DNA of 64,000 nucleotides from Gracilaria gracilis. Its lineage: Eukaryota > Rhodophyta > Florideophyceae > Gracilariales > Gracilariaceae. Below are positions 43,017-53,733 of this stretch, piece by piece; within the stretch, counting starts at the first letter, position 1; the number at the start of each line of letters is the position of its first letter. The stretch lies in assembly GCA_030374805.1 (NCBI GenBank), contig JARGSG010000110.1, positions 124,001 to 188,000 on the forward strand. The letters run 5' to 3'. A model generated the notes under the pieces. It made no database searches and was not told the DNA's origin. It was given only the letters and a program-made list of their open reading frames with translations. The position numbers were made by a program, and so were the translations under genes.

Positions 43017-46000
43017 TTAATTCCACGTTTGGTGGTGGTGGCTAGTACCTTTAGAGGTTTCGATAATCCATTCGCCTTTCACAAACATCTGGTTTATTCG
43101 AAGCGAGTGCTTCAAACTGCGTTTCGTCAGAGCATCCGCCATATTAACCGTGCAAGGAATCCAGGTTATCTTATTGAGCTCACCCGATTCAAAAGCGTCC
43201 CTGATCATCGTTACAGTCTTCCTGAAACGAAATTCTCGACATTCGTGAAGAGTTTTTATCGTTTCGAACAATGCTTTGGAGTCCACCAGTACATGATGTC
43301 CTATGTCGCTGTCCGGGAATATGTTTTCGAGTGTCTCCTTCATGTCAAAACCTCTATTCTCAGCTTCAGAACAAGCAAGAATCTCTGCGCCAAAAGAAGA
43401 GTACGTTACTCCGCGCTGTTTCGTGCTCGACCAGTATAAAGGATGATATATCGCATTCTCAGTGAGTGCTGAGATGATCTTCATTCCACCGATGACCCCG
43501 GTTTGTCCGTACGGGTGGTCTCCATGTGCGTGTGATGCATCACAAAGACTCATGTATCTCGCGTAGGTTACTCCTATTGGTTGTAGATACGTGATCTCTG
43601 GTTTGAGCTGAATTATTTCCTGTAACATCGCGTTTGCGTCTATGAGGTGCCTGACCCTCAAGTCTCCCAGTTCCTGTTGCATGCGCGATGTGACAAACGA
43701 CGCTAGCGGTAGTAAGGCACATCCGAGGTACATGAGCGTGCCTGATAAGGAGCGGTATGCGTTCGTCTCTTCCTTGGTAGCTCGATCTTCACTTTCCCTT
43801 CGCCTCGCACGTGACATTTCAATTGGGTTGAGGCGTTCCATGTACGCTGTCATGGAGAGCGTGATGTGTTGCTCTTCATCCTCCAGTATGTCGCAACCGG
43901 CGAAAGACAGCTTCTTTCCGAATCGCACCTTTCCCACTTCAAATTCATCTTCTAGCTGATGCATGAATTCTGAGATGCAACGCTGTGTTCCTGCCACACG
44001 CAAGTCGTCCACGATTTTGGCTAGTACGAGTGTAATATTGGTGTTGTCATCGCGTTTTATGAAAAGCTGGTTGACTCCATAGACCCTCGACAGTCCTTTT
44101 GGGCCAAGCATCCATTTCTCGATGCGCTTCGCCCATTGTCTACCGGCATCTACAATCCCGTATGGGAGTTTGGTCAGCTTCCACAGGACTCCATGCGTCG
44201 TTTTGAACTCGGGAGCGGGCCTTACGTAGATTTCTCTGGTGATTGGTCCGCTTTGAAGAAAGGCTCCCTTAATGTCAGCCACGCCGAACGTGAATCCTAG
44301 ACACAGAGCGAGACTGATCAGTAATCTTACGATCACCATATCGGCGTTCGAGCAGTCCTTTCGGATTTCGTCCTTCAAGTCGTCCCTGTTACCGTGAGTG
44401 ACCAGTCGTGCCTTCAACTTCCGGATACCATTTTTGTCTTGCTTCAATTTGTACACTGTATGGGAGGAGATTACGTTAGCTCCCAGCGGTACGTTCCTCT
44501 CTTCGACTTCTTCGTATGCTCGTATCGAATTATCATTGTGCTCTTTGTCCACGGCTTTACTGGGAACCCATGGAGGCGCGAATTGCATCTCGTGAGAGGA
44601 TACTTGGCGTGCACCTATCGTTCTCTGTATCCCTTTGAGAACCTCTTGTTCGCATGATTCGAGGTCTTGTGAGTACGTCATATTCTCTTCCTCGAGCAGC
44701 TCGTCCGTATAGTCGCCCATGTTCTTGGAGATCCTTTCTTTGTCCACCGCGTGGGATGCCATCAGAGAAGCTGATCCTTGGATCATGCGCTCGTTGTTGC
44801 TGTCGGTATCAGAGGACAGGGTAAGATCAATGTAATCTTCCATTAGGCCCTCGCTTAATTCACGTGCTAGAGCTGAACTTGGGCGAAGCCTTATATCCTC
44901 GTACGCTATCCGTGATATTGGCCCTCTTAGCGTCCTGCGTACTTCCACCAAGTGTTGGTGTGGCTTGACGACGATGGCTCGTCTCCACTCGTCGGGTACG
45001 TTGTGCGCTGTAGTCTTGAAGTAAAACAGGACTTCGTCTCCCTTCTTTATAGTGGATGCGGATGGTTTGGAATGGTTGCGTGACTTGAGCGCCCTTTGCA
45101 GTGCTCTCGTCGCTGCTTGTTCGGTGTACGCTCGGAGAAGTTCTTCGGACACGAGGCGCTTCGGAGCTCCCAGTATTGAAGGGGCGTACCCTTTCGCCAA
45201 TTCGAATGAGCTCAGGAGTTTGGACCCCGTGAAAGAATTAGCCAAGAATGTGGCTCTTGATAGCAAGGTCTTGTCATTTCCTAGCGTCTTGTCCTTTTGT
45301 ATCCTTTCGAGGACCATCTTAACCACGCCGTTTTTCCTTTCGACTATCCCTGTTTTGTTGTGTCTTCTCACTGGCCGCGCTTTGAACTTGATGTCTCGAC
45401 CTGACAGGAATCTCTGGAATTCTCTTCTATTGAACTCATCGTCTGCTGATACTGCATCAGGTGCGCCGTGTCTATTAAGCCACTCGGCTTCGAGGATCGC
45501 GATAGCTGTGGACATGTTCCGATTGGACGCCATTGATGTTTCGCAGTAACCGGTACCGCAGTCCACGATATGTAGCACTAGATACCTTGTATCTTTGATG
45601 TTGCAGAACATATAATCCATCTGGATTGCCACATTAAATGCTTGGTTAACGTGGTTGATCGATATCTTCTTTGATGGTGTCGGCAACCCAGATTCTGCGC
45701 ATATCGGGCAGTTTTCGGCTATAAGGTTAACTTCCTATTTTAATTCTCCGGAGCTCACTCCGGCCCGCGTGCATAGATCGATAATCTCCGACGGAGGAGC
45801 GTGTGTTAGTCAGTGTAGACGTCTAGCTAACGTTTTCGGTCTGACTCTTTTCGCGTTGGAAGACAGTAGCGTTCCCATAGTCGGAGTTACCAATACATGC
45901 GCTCTCGTATCGTACATAGACCTAGATTTGAGGTAGATTTCTAGCGTCCTTGCTTCCACATCAATTGGCCTGTTAATGGTGATGGTTGGAGGATCGGTTG

Positions 46001-46232
46001 AAAAATCTGTCACACTGAACTTCTTTACATCTAGTCCGATAGTGAGCGGTGATTCGTCGTCAAAAAGGTCGAAAGTCAGCTCCAGGGGCATGCCGTGCAT
46101 GTCTTGGGTGAGAAGTGTCCATGAGCATAAGACCTTACTCGAGTTAACGCAATTATGCCCCCATCCGCGTCGATATATCGTTCTCGCCCTATAGGGTTCG
46201 AACCTCAAATCCAATGCTTCGCATAAACGCAT
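43017..46232 (-). pseudogene. pol: Copia pol: protease-like region, integrase, RT, RNase H, two stops
   Basis: One minus-strand frame broken by TGA (45810) and TAG (45735) and otherwise free of frameshifts. The two stops fall inside the integrase zinc domain, whose His pair (LH-x-LTH) and CPIC otherwise read normally. The integrase core has Asp (IQMDYMF), Asp (SADDEFN) and Glu (GIVERKN). Reverse transcriptase: VADIKGAFLQS, KLPYGIVDAGRQW and the catalytic AKIVDDLRVAG. RNase H: LCDASHAHGD, SSFGAEILACSEAENR and VLVDSKALFETI, ending with ITWIPCTVNMADALTKRS, the standard copia tail. The region upstream of the stops (46232-45813) is where protease should be; LTIGLDV fits, but I could not identify a clear catalytic Asp. 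Both stops are one C-to-T step from CGA and CAG. Confidence 0.9.
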
Positions 46233-46315
46233 GGCTGAGTTTAATCCTCCGGATGATATCGGGCTTTTTTCGTCGAGTATGGGATTCGGATCGTTTCCAT
46301 AGTTATCCGAATCCC

Positions 46316-47437
46316 TTATAAAAAATACGACTTAGAGTGCCTCTGGTTCCTATCCTTCTGTCCGTATTTGCTCGGTTCTTTCTTTTCGGGATCTTTCCCG
46401 AATCTCTTCGGTTTTTGCTCCGTAGGAGTGTTTTCTTCTTTTTTAGGACCTCCTTCGGGGCTGTCGGAGTTCCTTCGGTCGAAACGGTTCTTGTCTCTAT
46501 CATGGTCACGCTTACGTTTCCGGTTCTTTTTAAAGTTGTCATTGGAGTTCATGTAGGACTTCGCAGTGGGGCTATCCTTATCGCCGCTGCGCTGTGCTTC
46601 TTCGAGATCCTTCTCTTCAAGCCCAGCCTCTTCCAAGGCTAAGATAGCATCCTGTAAACCAATCCAGGATTTCTCCTGGTCCTCATGATACGATCTATCG
46701 CTCTGTCCGAGTGCGGCTACAATGGTGTTAAGCGAATCATTGCATTCGTTTCTGCATATATCAGTTACAGAGTTGTCTCGCACTTTGGTGAGGATCGCTT
46801 TGATCTTCTTCATTCGATCCTTTGACATAGAAATAACCGGATCCGCGTGAGCGTTTCTGGTCTTGACTGATGCGACAAGGTTGCTTACGATGTTACTAAA
46901 AGTTTGAGTAGACAATCGTGCGTTCAAGAGCAGTATGATCGCGAAATTCTGACTATCACTTGAATCTTGTTCCGACTTAGTGAGGTTGAGGTATGAAAGT
47001 GCCGGGCCTGCAAACCTCTCTACATATGCGGATATAGATTCTCCTTGTCCACGCTTGCAGAATGTTACTTCTTTATACAATCGTACAATTCTTCGAAGCT
47101 TATCCACAGTCGAATAGTTTGCGATTAAGTTGATGATCTTCCTAACAACTTCCATTTGGTCGATGGACACATCATCGGACGCAGCTGATAAAACAAGCTC
47201 TCCTGTGCGAACGGCTTTTTTTACCACTTCCTTTTTGGAGAACTCTAGCGATCGATACAATGTCAACCCAAAAGTAGCGGCAGCACCCTTCGCTCGGTTG
47301 TCTCCACCTTTGGCGCATGCGCGTAGAGTTTCTGCCCACTCATAGACAGCCTCGCGCCATTGCAGCTTGTCTGTATCGGCCCGCAGCTTCGGTGGGAACA
47401 ATATGTTGCTTGGAGAGAGGCCCTCCCCTGGGCCCAT
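46316..47437 (-). CDS. gag: Copia gag-like protein without a zinc knuckle
   Basis: About 373 residues from the first ATG inside the element (47437); the same frame is open further upstream into the LTR, with an ATG at 47476. The first half is helical and capsid-like (TDKLQWREAVYEWAETLRAC, FCKRGQGESISAYVERF, as in copia UBN2-type gag). The second half becomes very Lys/Arg/Asp-rich (NRKRKRDHDRDKNRFDRRNS), which could bind RNA in place of the CCHC knuckle I could not find. The frame ends at 46316; pol continues in a different frame, so a shift or separate expression is needed. Packages the element's RNA in particles (family knowledge). Confidence 0.7.
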   Translation of the reverse strand: MGPGEGLSPSNILFPPKLRADTDKLQWREAVYEWAETLRACAKGGDNRAKGAAATFGLTLYRSLEFSKKEVVKKAVRTGELVLSAASDDVSIDQMEVVRKIINLIANYSTVDKLRRIVRLYKEVTFCKRGQGESISAYVERFAGPALSYLNLTKSEQDSSDSQNFAIILLLNARLSTQTFSNIVSNLVASVKTRNAHADPVISMSKDRMKKIKAILTKVRDNSVTDICRNECNDSLNTIVAALGQSDRSYHEDQEKSWIGLQDAILALEEAGLEEKDLEEAQRSGDKDSPTAKSYMNSNDNFKKNRKRKRDHDRDKNRFDRRNSDSPEGGPKKEENTPTEQKPKRFGKDPEKKEPSKYGQKDRNQRHSKSYFL

Positions 47438-47440
47438 AAC

Positions 47441-47694
47441 TTTGGTTTGTACCTCAGACATTGAGTCTAGGTTCATGATAACGCAGTGTGGGAAGAGCTC
47501 TTCACAAACAATAACAATCGGCACAGAGGTCTACCAGGAGCCCTCCATCTGAGCTCCTGGGATAAGTGATGTGCCTTTATATACGGTTACTTAGCGACCC
47601 TTCGGCTAACGATGACGTACAACTAAGTAGTGGAAGTGATTCTAAGTTGTACGTGGAGGAGCTGAATGTGTACGTGTTAGTGCGCATCTTGACA
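47441..47694 (-). repeat. 5' LTR of the copia element
   Basis: Same length as the 3' LTR, with six transitions and three transversions between them. The gag frame is already open inside it, with an in-frame ATG at 47476. Confidence 0.85.
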
Positions 47695-49730
47695 GTAGTA
47701 CCATATTAGGTAGTGGGGGTCTTCGAAGAATAAAGGAAACTAATGGTGATAAAGTGCCTAAGGCTGGTGTACCCGAAGAGGGGGAAGGAGAAAGGGTGAC
47801 AGTGAGATGTGGTCACCAGGCGAAGACGCGAGGAGTGGAGAGTTTGGTTGTTGTGACGCCAAATAGAGTGCCAGAGAAGAAAAGCATTGGTTTCGAGGAA
47901 GACAATGCGAACCGGGAGAAAGAAGGAGTGGGGAGTTTGCGGCGAATGGCAGAACGTAAAACAGGGGAGGGTAGTGAGAGAAGAATAGGGACTGTGGTTC
48001 ATGGATTGGTGGGTGTTGAAGTTGTGGAAAAGTGGGGAAATAAGCGAAGAGAACATGCGGACGGGAGAGTGGTACGACGTAGAAGTGGTGGATCAACCAA
48101 GAAAATTGTCGGAGGGACAGCAGCAGTGGTTGAGAGGGATTTCGAAGGGGAGGACGACGTACAAGCAGAACGGCGTGGGGAAGTGAATGTCGTGGAGACG
48201 GCGCCACTAACACCCCAAGGGATGCGTGTAAGTCGCAACACCGTTCTACTTCCGAAGGATGTGGGAGACGAAAGTGACGGCGGTCGTGGGGAAAGCGGAG
48301 GTAGAATTCGAGGAGATGAATGGGGATCTACAAGGGAACGGGAAGGGAATTAGAAAAACATAAGCGTATTGCCACGGTCTGCACTCGTTCAGAGGAAGAA
48401 TTCACTGAAGAGACAATTGGAAAATATGAAGGAAGATCACTATACATTGATGGTGAGTTTGAATCTGACGCAGGAAGAGCTGGCACGGCTGAGGGAGGAA
48501 AATAAATGGCAAAATGTGTTGATCGAAAGTCTTCGGGAGGCAGTGAAGGGGAGAAAGCGAGGTGGTAGAAGAAAGAAGGTGAGAGGGCGTCGAAAGTATG
48601 ATATTGGAGTGGAAGAATGTTTTTATGGATTCGAAAGGGCTGTCTATGATATGATTCTTCATTATGCGAAGTTGGAGGCGTCTGAACTTTGTTTCGACAC
48701 GGAAACCGTCGGTAGAAGCTGGAAGAACAGGAGTGAGACGATGGGAGAAAGTAGAGAGCGGAGAATGTTTGTAGTTGGGGAGAAGGAGATGGTGCCTAGG
48801 TGCCCAATTCAGGTTGCATATGAGATGAGGGCGTACACACCATCGACAGAGGGAGGAAGTGATGTGTTGCTGAAGTATGTGGTCGAGACAGAAATAATGG
48901 GAGAGACGTGGGAGAAGATAAGGGAAGCGGGGAGGAAACAAGAGTGCGTGGAGAATGTAAGCGCGGACAAGTGTCTGAAGCAGCAAATGAAGCAGACGAT
49001 ACGCGATGTGATTGGGGTGCGAAAGCGGGCTGCTCGGGACAGATTATTCTCTTTACTGGGATATGATTTAATTGCAAAGCGGGCGAAGCCTAGCGAGGGG
49101 ACGGAACTTGGTGAGGAGTTGAAGAAGCAGATGGACGAGGCTCGCGAGAAGCTTATGGGAAGTGAAGAAGATGGGATGAACAAGTTGTGTGCATGGAGAA
49201 TGAACTGTTTCGAAGATCTTGCGTACTCTGGGTCACCTGTGCATCCTCCACAGTGAGGCTGTGATGATGGAGAAAAGTATTTCAAGAACGGAATGGCGGT
49301 GGCAGTGTTGGAGGAGTCCACGGGATACGCAGTGGAGACCAAATGTAATGGGGAAAAGCATAACGTGGACTGCACGGTGATGCACCTTGCCAGACTTGAT
49401 GCGTGGGTTGAGAGTGTTGTGAAAACGATGAAAGAGGGTGTGGGACGTGGAGGACAAAGGCAACTCTTGTTTTCTACATTGTATGGGAGGTATCTGCCGA
49501 GAGCAGTGGAGGTTATATTGAAGGTGGCATGGGAATTGGTGGGGGACGAGCACGGCAAAGAGTTTGAGAACGATGGGTTTTTAGAGGGGGGATCCGAGGT
49601 GTGTGTTCGGAAATTCGGAGAGAACTGCGACGGTTGGGCTGTGGATTCCATCGAGGGAGAAGTTATATCTAGCGGTGAGGGAGGAATACTTTATGGCGAA
49701 TTTTACGCGGAGAATTGGAGCGGTTCTTGA

Positions 49731-49977
49731 TTGCTACATAGCAGCGTGCCGACCAGAGGAGCACAGTCCCAGTCGTTTGGTTGGGCACGGGGGAGAGGGT
49801 AGGTATGGGGCAGAAGGAGGAGAGAGGAGAGGGTAGGGTGAATAAGAGTGGGAGGAGTGGAGATAGCTGTGGGATGATGAAGAGGTGGTATATCTTCTTC
49901 ACCCCACACCTATTTCCAATCTTTCCTGTGGAAGAGGGTGGTAGTGATTGGTTTATGAAAATCGTATGGAATGAGGG
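49731..49977. other. Short convergent spacer between the unknown gene and the transposase
   Basis: The 3' flanks of two converging genes meet here. Pyrimidine/purine-biased sequence keeps several frames open but none is recognisable. Confidence 0.4.
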
Positions 49978-52900
49978 CTATGCGGGGGGTGGGAGGTAGG
50001 GCCTGCAGGTGGGGTCCCGGTAGAATCTGTTGAGGTAGAATCTATGGAAACGCCAATGGAGGCGGGAATTGAAGGGGGGTGCGGGGTAGTTCTGGCGGAG
50101 AACATGAACGGAGCCAAGGATAGAAGAGAAAGGGGTGAGTCCAAACCATGGAGAAACGTTGTCGGATGTGGAGTGGGTGGAGTTGGGAAATGGATGGGTG
50201 GTATGGTTATGTTCGTCGTCTCTTGCCCATCGGAGGCATACGCAGTTGAGGGTGACATCGACTTCGTCGCTTGGTGGGACGAGCTCCATGAAGTGTACGA
50301 AGGCGAACTCCTTAGAATATGGAGTGGAAGAAGGAAAGGTGAAGCGAAGAAGAGAGATGAGTTTGCAGACCCAGACCATGGGGGTGGAGTTGGAGGAGCT
50401 GGCGCCTGCGACGAGGACGTGAGAGAACTTTGAGGATTTAGAAAGACCGAAGGACGGGGCGGCAAATATTCGTTGGATGAGAGGGACTGGAGGATCCTGG
50501 AGCACGAGATCGTTCCGCTCTTCAATTTACTGGTCGAGTGACGGGACATAACCGCCGGCGACGTAAGCGGAGTTGACTACGGTGATTCGGGAGCGACGGA
50601 GAGTGGGGGAGTTCTCTGAGAGTTCTAGGACTTCGAGAGAAAGGGTGATGAATGAAGGGAGGTCGGGGTTTCTAATCTGTTGGAGAATGGAAAGAGTGTC
50701 GGTGGGAAAGAGGTCTTGTAGAGATTTGGGTATGAAATGTGGATTAGAGTGGAGTAATTTGTGGGCGGTGATGAGATCAGCAAATGAGATGAGTTTTCCA
50801 TCACGGACCAAACCGGGTTGGCGGGATTGGATGGGAGAGGCGAGGGCAGGAGTGGAGGAAGTGATGGAGGGGTTGGTGGAAAGGAGGTTCCAATCTTTGG
50901 TGGTGTTGGAGTGATGGATGGCGCGAATGGTTTCTTCATGTGCGGTGGACCTGCACTTTGAGGTTTTGGAGTAGTGTGACTTGTAGAGGGAGTGGGGGTG
51001 TTCGAATATGCCTGCATCGCTGAAGTGGAGGCCTTCACAGCGGCGAATGTCTCGACGATGTGGTCTAGGAGATGGAACTTGAGGGTGCCAAGGCTGGAAG
51101 TGTGGTGGGGGCCGAGGACGAGTACTGCTGTGTGCTTGAAGGAGCGGATTTGGAATTGGAGGTCGGTGAAACTGTAGTCGGTTCATTCTGCGGAGGTGTT
51201 GTATCTCAGGGAGAAGAGGAGAAGATCGGGGTACTTGGTGAAAACGGAAGTGATGGAAGCTGCATCGAACTCGTCACAGCAGCGGTCGAAGAAGGCGCCG
51301 ATGAAGGGGAAGATCATGTCGAGTGAGCGGTAGTCTTTTGCTTCGAGCATACCACGCAAGCCGTGGGTAGAGAAGAAACCATTGAGAGTTTGACCTTTGT
51401 CGGAGGAAGAAAAGTCGATGTGGAGTCCTCTGGCTGGGGAGTGCTTTTCGATGGTGGCGAGGACGGTGTTCGCGTTTTTCAATATGGAGGATTGGACGGG
51501 GTTGAAGGAACGACGGGACTTGGAGGAACGGGGGGTAGTGAAGAGTGATTCTGACTTGAGTCTCTCGATGGCTGGGAGCTTGATGAGCTTGGAGATGCCG
51601 AGGTGGAAGTTATGGAGTGGTTCGAAGGGGAAGATGTTGTAAGGGGAGAGGAGAGGGGTGATGTTGAGGAGAGGGTAAGATTCGAAGAGGGAGAAGTACT
51701 TGGCGAAGGAAAGGGAGTGGAGTGCTTCAACGGCCTTTTCCTTGGTGTTTCGGGCGATTCTGGGCTTTCTGGCGAGTAGGGCCTTTTCAGCATCTTGGAG
51801 GAGGGTAGAGTGTGATTTGCGGGCATCAAGAGTATGGGTTTGGGATCAAAGAGGGGGGGATGGAATGTGTAGGTGGAGGTCGGAGCGTGGGACGATACAT
51901 CGGTGGCATGGATGCTTGGGGCGGGTGCCGTGGGAGATGGCGAGAATGTCCTTTGCTTATGGAATATCTGCGCAGTAGCTGGCGATGATTGGGTGACAAT
52001 GACGGAGCACGCCATTAGCGTTACGGAAGAGGAAGCCGGTCAGGCCGGAGGAGAGAAGAGGGTCGAGGAGGTTGAAGATGGCACGCTGGATGAGTTGCAT
52101 TTTGGTAGACCGGGAGATGCTGGATGAGGTTTGGGGGATGGTATCGGGTCTTGAGAGTGGGTGGCGAGATTGCACGAGGTTGGAAGGTATCCGAGAAACG
52201 TGAGGTTGTCGGTGATACATTTGCGACGGAACGAGTCGGAAAAGTTGAGGAGGGTCATGTGAAGGGGTTGGAGGTGATGGAAGAGGATTTGAGGAAGGTG
52301 GAGGACTTGTCGGAGTATACTTGGACGAAGCCGATGAAGGAGTCGATACCGGTGTTCTCAGGGGTGTGCCAGATGCAGGAGTTATTGGAGGACTGCATGA
52401 TTGCGTGCTTGAGGGATGGGACAGCTTCTTTTCCGAGGGAAGAAGCCATGGGGTGGGCGAAAGCGGGAGAGCCGGAGGAGGTTGTATGGAGGACGTGGTG
52501 GAAGAAGGTGTTGTCGTGGTGTTCGAGAGCGAGTTGTCTTTTAAGGACTTGGATAGCATTTTTTCGGAAGATGGTGGCTGTGAAGAGGTGCTGTTGGTCG
52601 TGGAGGGTGGTGGGGGTGAAACCGATGTTGGTGACTCGGTGTTGGAAGAGGTTTGTTTAATGTTTGAGACACTGGCAGGCGAAGGAGACGGCGTTGTGGA
52701 AGGCTGACTTGGAGAAGGAGGGGTCGTGGAGGAGAGAGATGAGTTCGTCTGCCTTGCGGGGGCCGAGGGCGGAAGCGATGGAAGAGATGTAGAGGACTAT
52801 TCGTTCGAGGTGGGGGTTGTTGAGGAGAGGGAAGGAGGGGGGAGGTGGGGGAGGTGGGGAGGGGGAGAGAGAGCAGACGGGGGTGCCTACGATATGGTAG

Positions 52901-53190
52901 GCGTCTTGGGTGTGGACGGAGAGGGAGAGCTGCTGCTGGTGGTAGGAGTCGTCGTCGGCGATGGGGAAGTTATCGGAAGGGCGATTGGAGAGAGGAGGTG
53001 GGGGTGGTGGTGGGAGTAGGCGGGTGGAGTTGTGACGCTTTGTGCCTGACGGGAAGCGAGGGACGTTGCCTCCGGGGGAGAGGAAACGCTTGTTGGCGGT
53101 GAGACGGTTGGGGCATCTTCTTTGGTGCCTTTGAATGGCGGGGATGGTGCGAGCGAAGAAGGAGCAGCCTTCAAAGCAGCAATTAGGCAT
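49978..53190 (-). pseudogene. Plavaka/CACTA-like DNA transposase of the giant element, broken
   Basis: Starts at ATG 53190, 543 bp inside the right terminal repeat. The N terminus MPNCCFEGCSFFARTIPAIQ, followed by RHQRRC, is a C2HC-type zinc finger, then a Pro/Ser-rich linker. TAA at 52657 is followed in frame by NTGIDSFIGFVQVYSDKSST, resembling the IxxSDKT block of Plavaka transposases; a one-base shift near 52256 continues TLLNFSDSFRRK and LTFLGYLPT. Further blocks are HCHPIIASYCADIP with following CHRC, KDYRSLDMIFPFIGAFFDRC, and a CACTA/Plavaka-like C terminus (FAFVHFMELVPPSDEVDVTL, LTPFSSILGSVHVL). These enzymes excise and insert DNA by recognising terminal and subterminal repeats. Several frames are needed, so this copy is probably dead. 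The family assignment rests on recalled motif patterns. Confidence 0.55.
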
Positions 53191-53511
53191 GGCGGAGAGC
53201 GGTGTGGGGGTGTTGGGGGAGAGGGGGGTACGTAGTGGTTGGGAGCGTAATATGGCATACGGAGGGTGGGACGGAGTGATGGGGGAGGTGGCACGTGATG
53301 CGAAGGCGTTTCAAAATTGAGAGAATAAACGGCCGATATCTGATATGAGAGTTGTTGAATAGATGTGCTGTATATCTATAGAGAGTTCCTATTCGAAGGG
53401 TTTGTATTCTTCTTATCGTATTCCACAAGTAGCTATCTATGTATTTATATCCCTATTCGCCGCCGTACAGTTCTAAATATGTGCCACTTACACACTTACA
53501 TTGGGTGCGGA
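53191..53511 (-). promoter_or_regulatory. Leader and promoter of the transposase gene
   Basis: Non-coding DNA between the transposase ATG and the subterminal repeats, conserved in the second element (57060-57375). It contains AT-rich stretches such as GATATAAATACATAG on the minus strand that could serve as a TATA region; no further elements are identified. Confidence 0.4.
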
Positions 53512-53733
53512 AACTAGCAGGAACATAAGTAACATGCTAGTTTGTCCTCCATCCCAACTAGCAATGATGGAAATAATCGTGAATGATTCTTTCCGCACAA
53601 AATAGCACAAGTGGAAATGTGGAAATATTTTCGGAAATTAAACACATCCCAATTTGGATAAATTCACCGGGTTTTCGATCATTTTAATTCGGTCATTTTT
53701 GACACCAAAACTAGCATTCCGATAACACCGACG
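53512..53733. repeat. Right terminal inverted repeat and subterminal GCTAGTT repeats
   Basis: The terminal repeat is 53708-53733. GCTAGTT or its complement occurs at 53512, 53536, 53556 and 53709. About 500 bp from here to the transposase start is homologous, inverted, to 56845-57375. Confidence 0.85.

Larger units (their letters stand above)
42721..47694 (-). mobile_element. Ty1/copia LTR retrotransposon, inserted in the unknown gene
   Basis: Element of 4,974 bp with 254-bp LTRs (42721-42974 and 47441-47694) and a 5-bp GTAGT target duplication (42716-42720, 47695-47699). The LTRs differ at nine positions I can find (about 96.5% identical), so it is older than the gypsy element. Domain order on the minus strand is gag, protease-like region, integrase, reverse transcriptase, RNase H; integrase before RT defines the copia group. 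pol has two internal stops, so this copy is probably inactive. Confidence 0.9.
41914..49730 (+). pseudogene. Unknown giant-element gene, split by the copia insertion
   Basis: The first part, ATG 41914 to 42720, starts MTKRKRTSVIAEEVSGRASK, is Arg/Lys-rich and then contains a long SDGAAR repeat. The second part resumes at 47700. Removing 42721-47694 and one copy of the duplicated target joins the halves on a codon boundary with no shift. The frame then continues to 49730 with two stops, TAG 48351 and TGA 49254. Visible features: a predicted coiled coil near 48400-48530 (QLENMKEDHYTLMVSLNLTQ, EELARLREEN), a very basic patch (KGRKRGGRRKKVRGRRK), and alpha-helical C-terminal blocks (FYGFERAVYDMILHYAKLEA, YGRYLPRAVEVILKVAWELV). 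No known family. The basic, repeat-rich N terminus suggests DNA or chromatin association (inference). It converges on the transposase gene. Confidence 0.55.
28801..53733. mobile_element. Putative giant DNA transposon with cargo genes (about 20 kb plus nested copia)
   Basis: Both ends carry the same inverted repeat, CGTCGGTGTTMTCGGAATGC continuing TAGTTT, with one mismatch in 26 bp (28801-28826 and 53708-53733). Both ends also repeat the word GCTAGTT in either orientation within about 200 bp, as transposase-binding subterminal repeats do. The span is 24,933 bp; removing the copia insertion and its duplicated target leaves about 19.95 kb. Inside are a transposase-like gene next to the right end and at least five other gene-like units. 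A second element with the same two end types lies at 56845 onward, in opposite orientation, which supports pairing these ends. No target duplication is obvious. The alternative is two smaller related elements whose outer ends happen to match. Confidence 0.6.

Noticed and set aside
28801..53733. Starship or Maverick/Polinton identity for the giant element
   Set aside because: No tyrosine recombinase captain, protein-primed polymerase, or capsid genes are visible; the transposase-like gene resembles Plavaka/CACTA instead.
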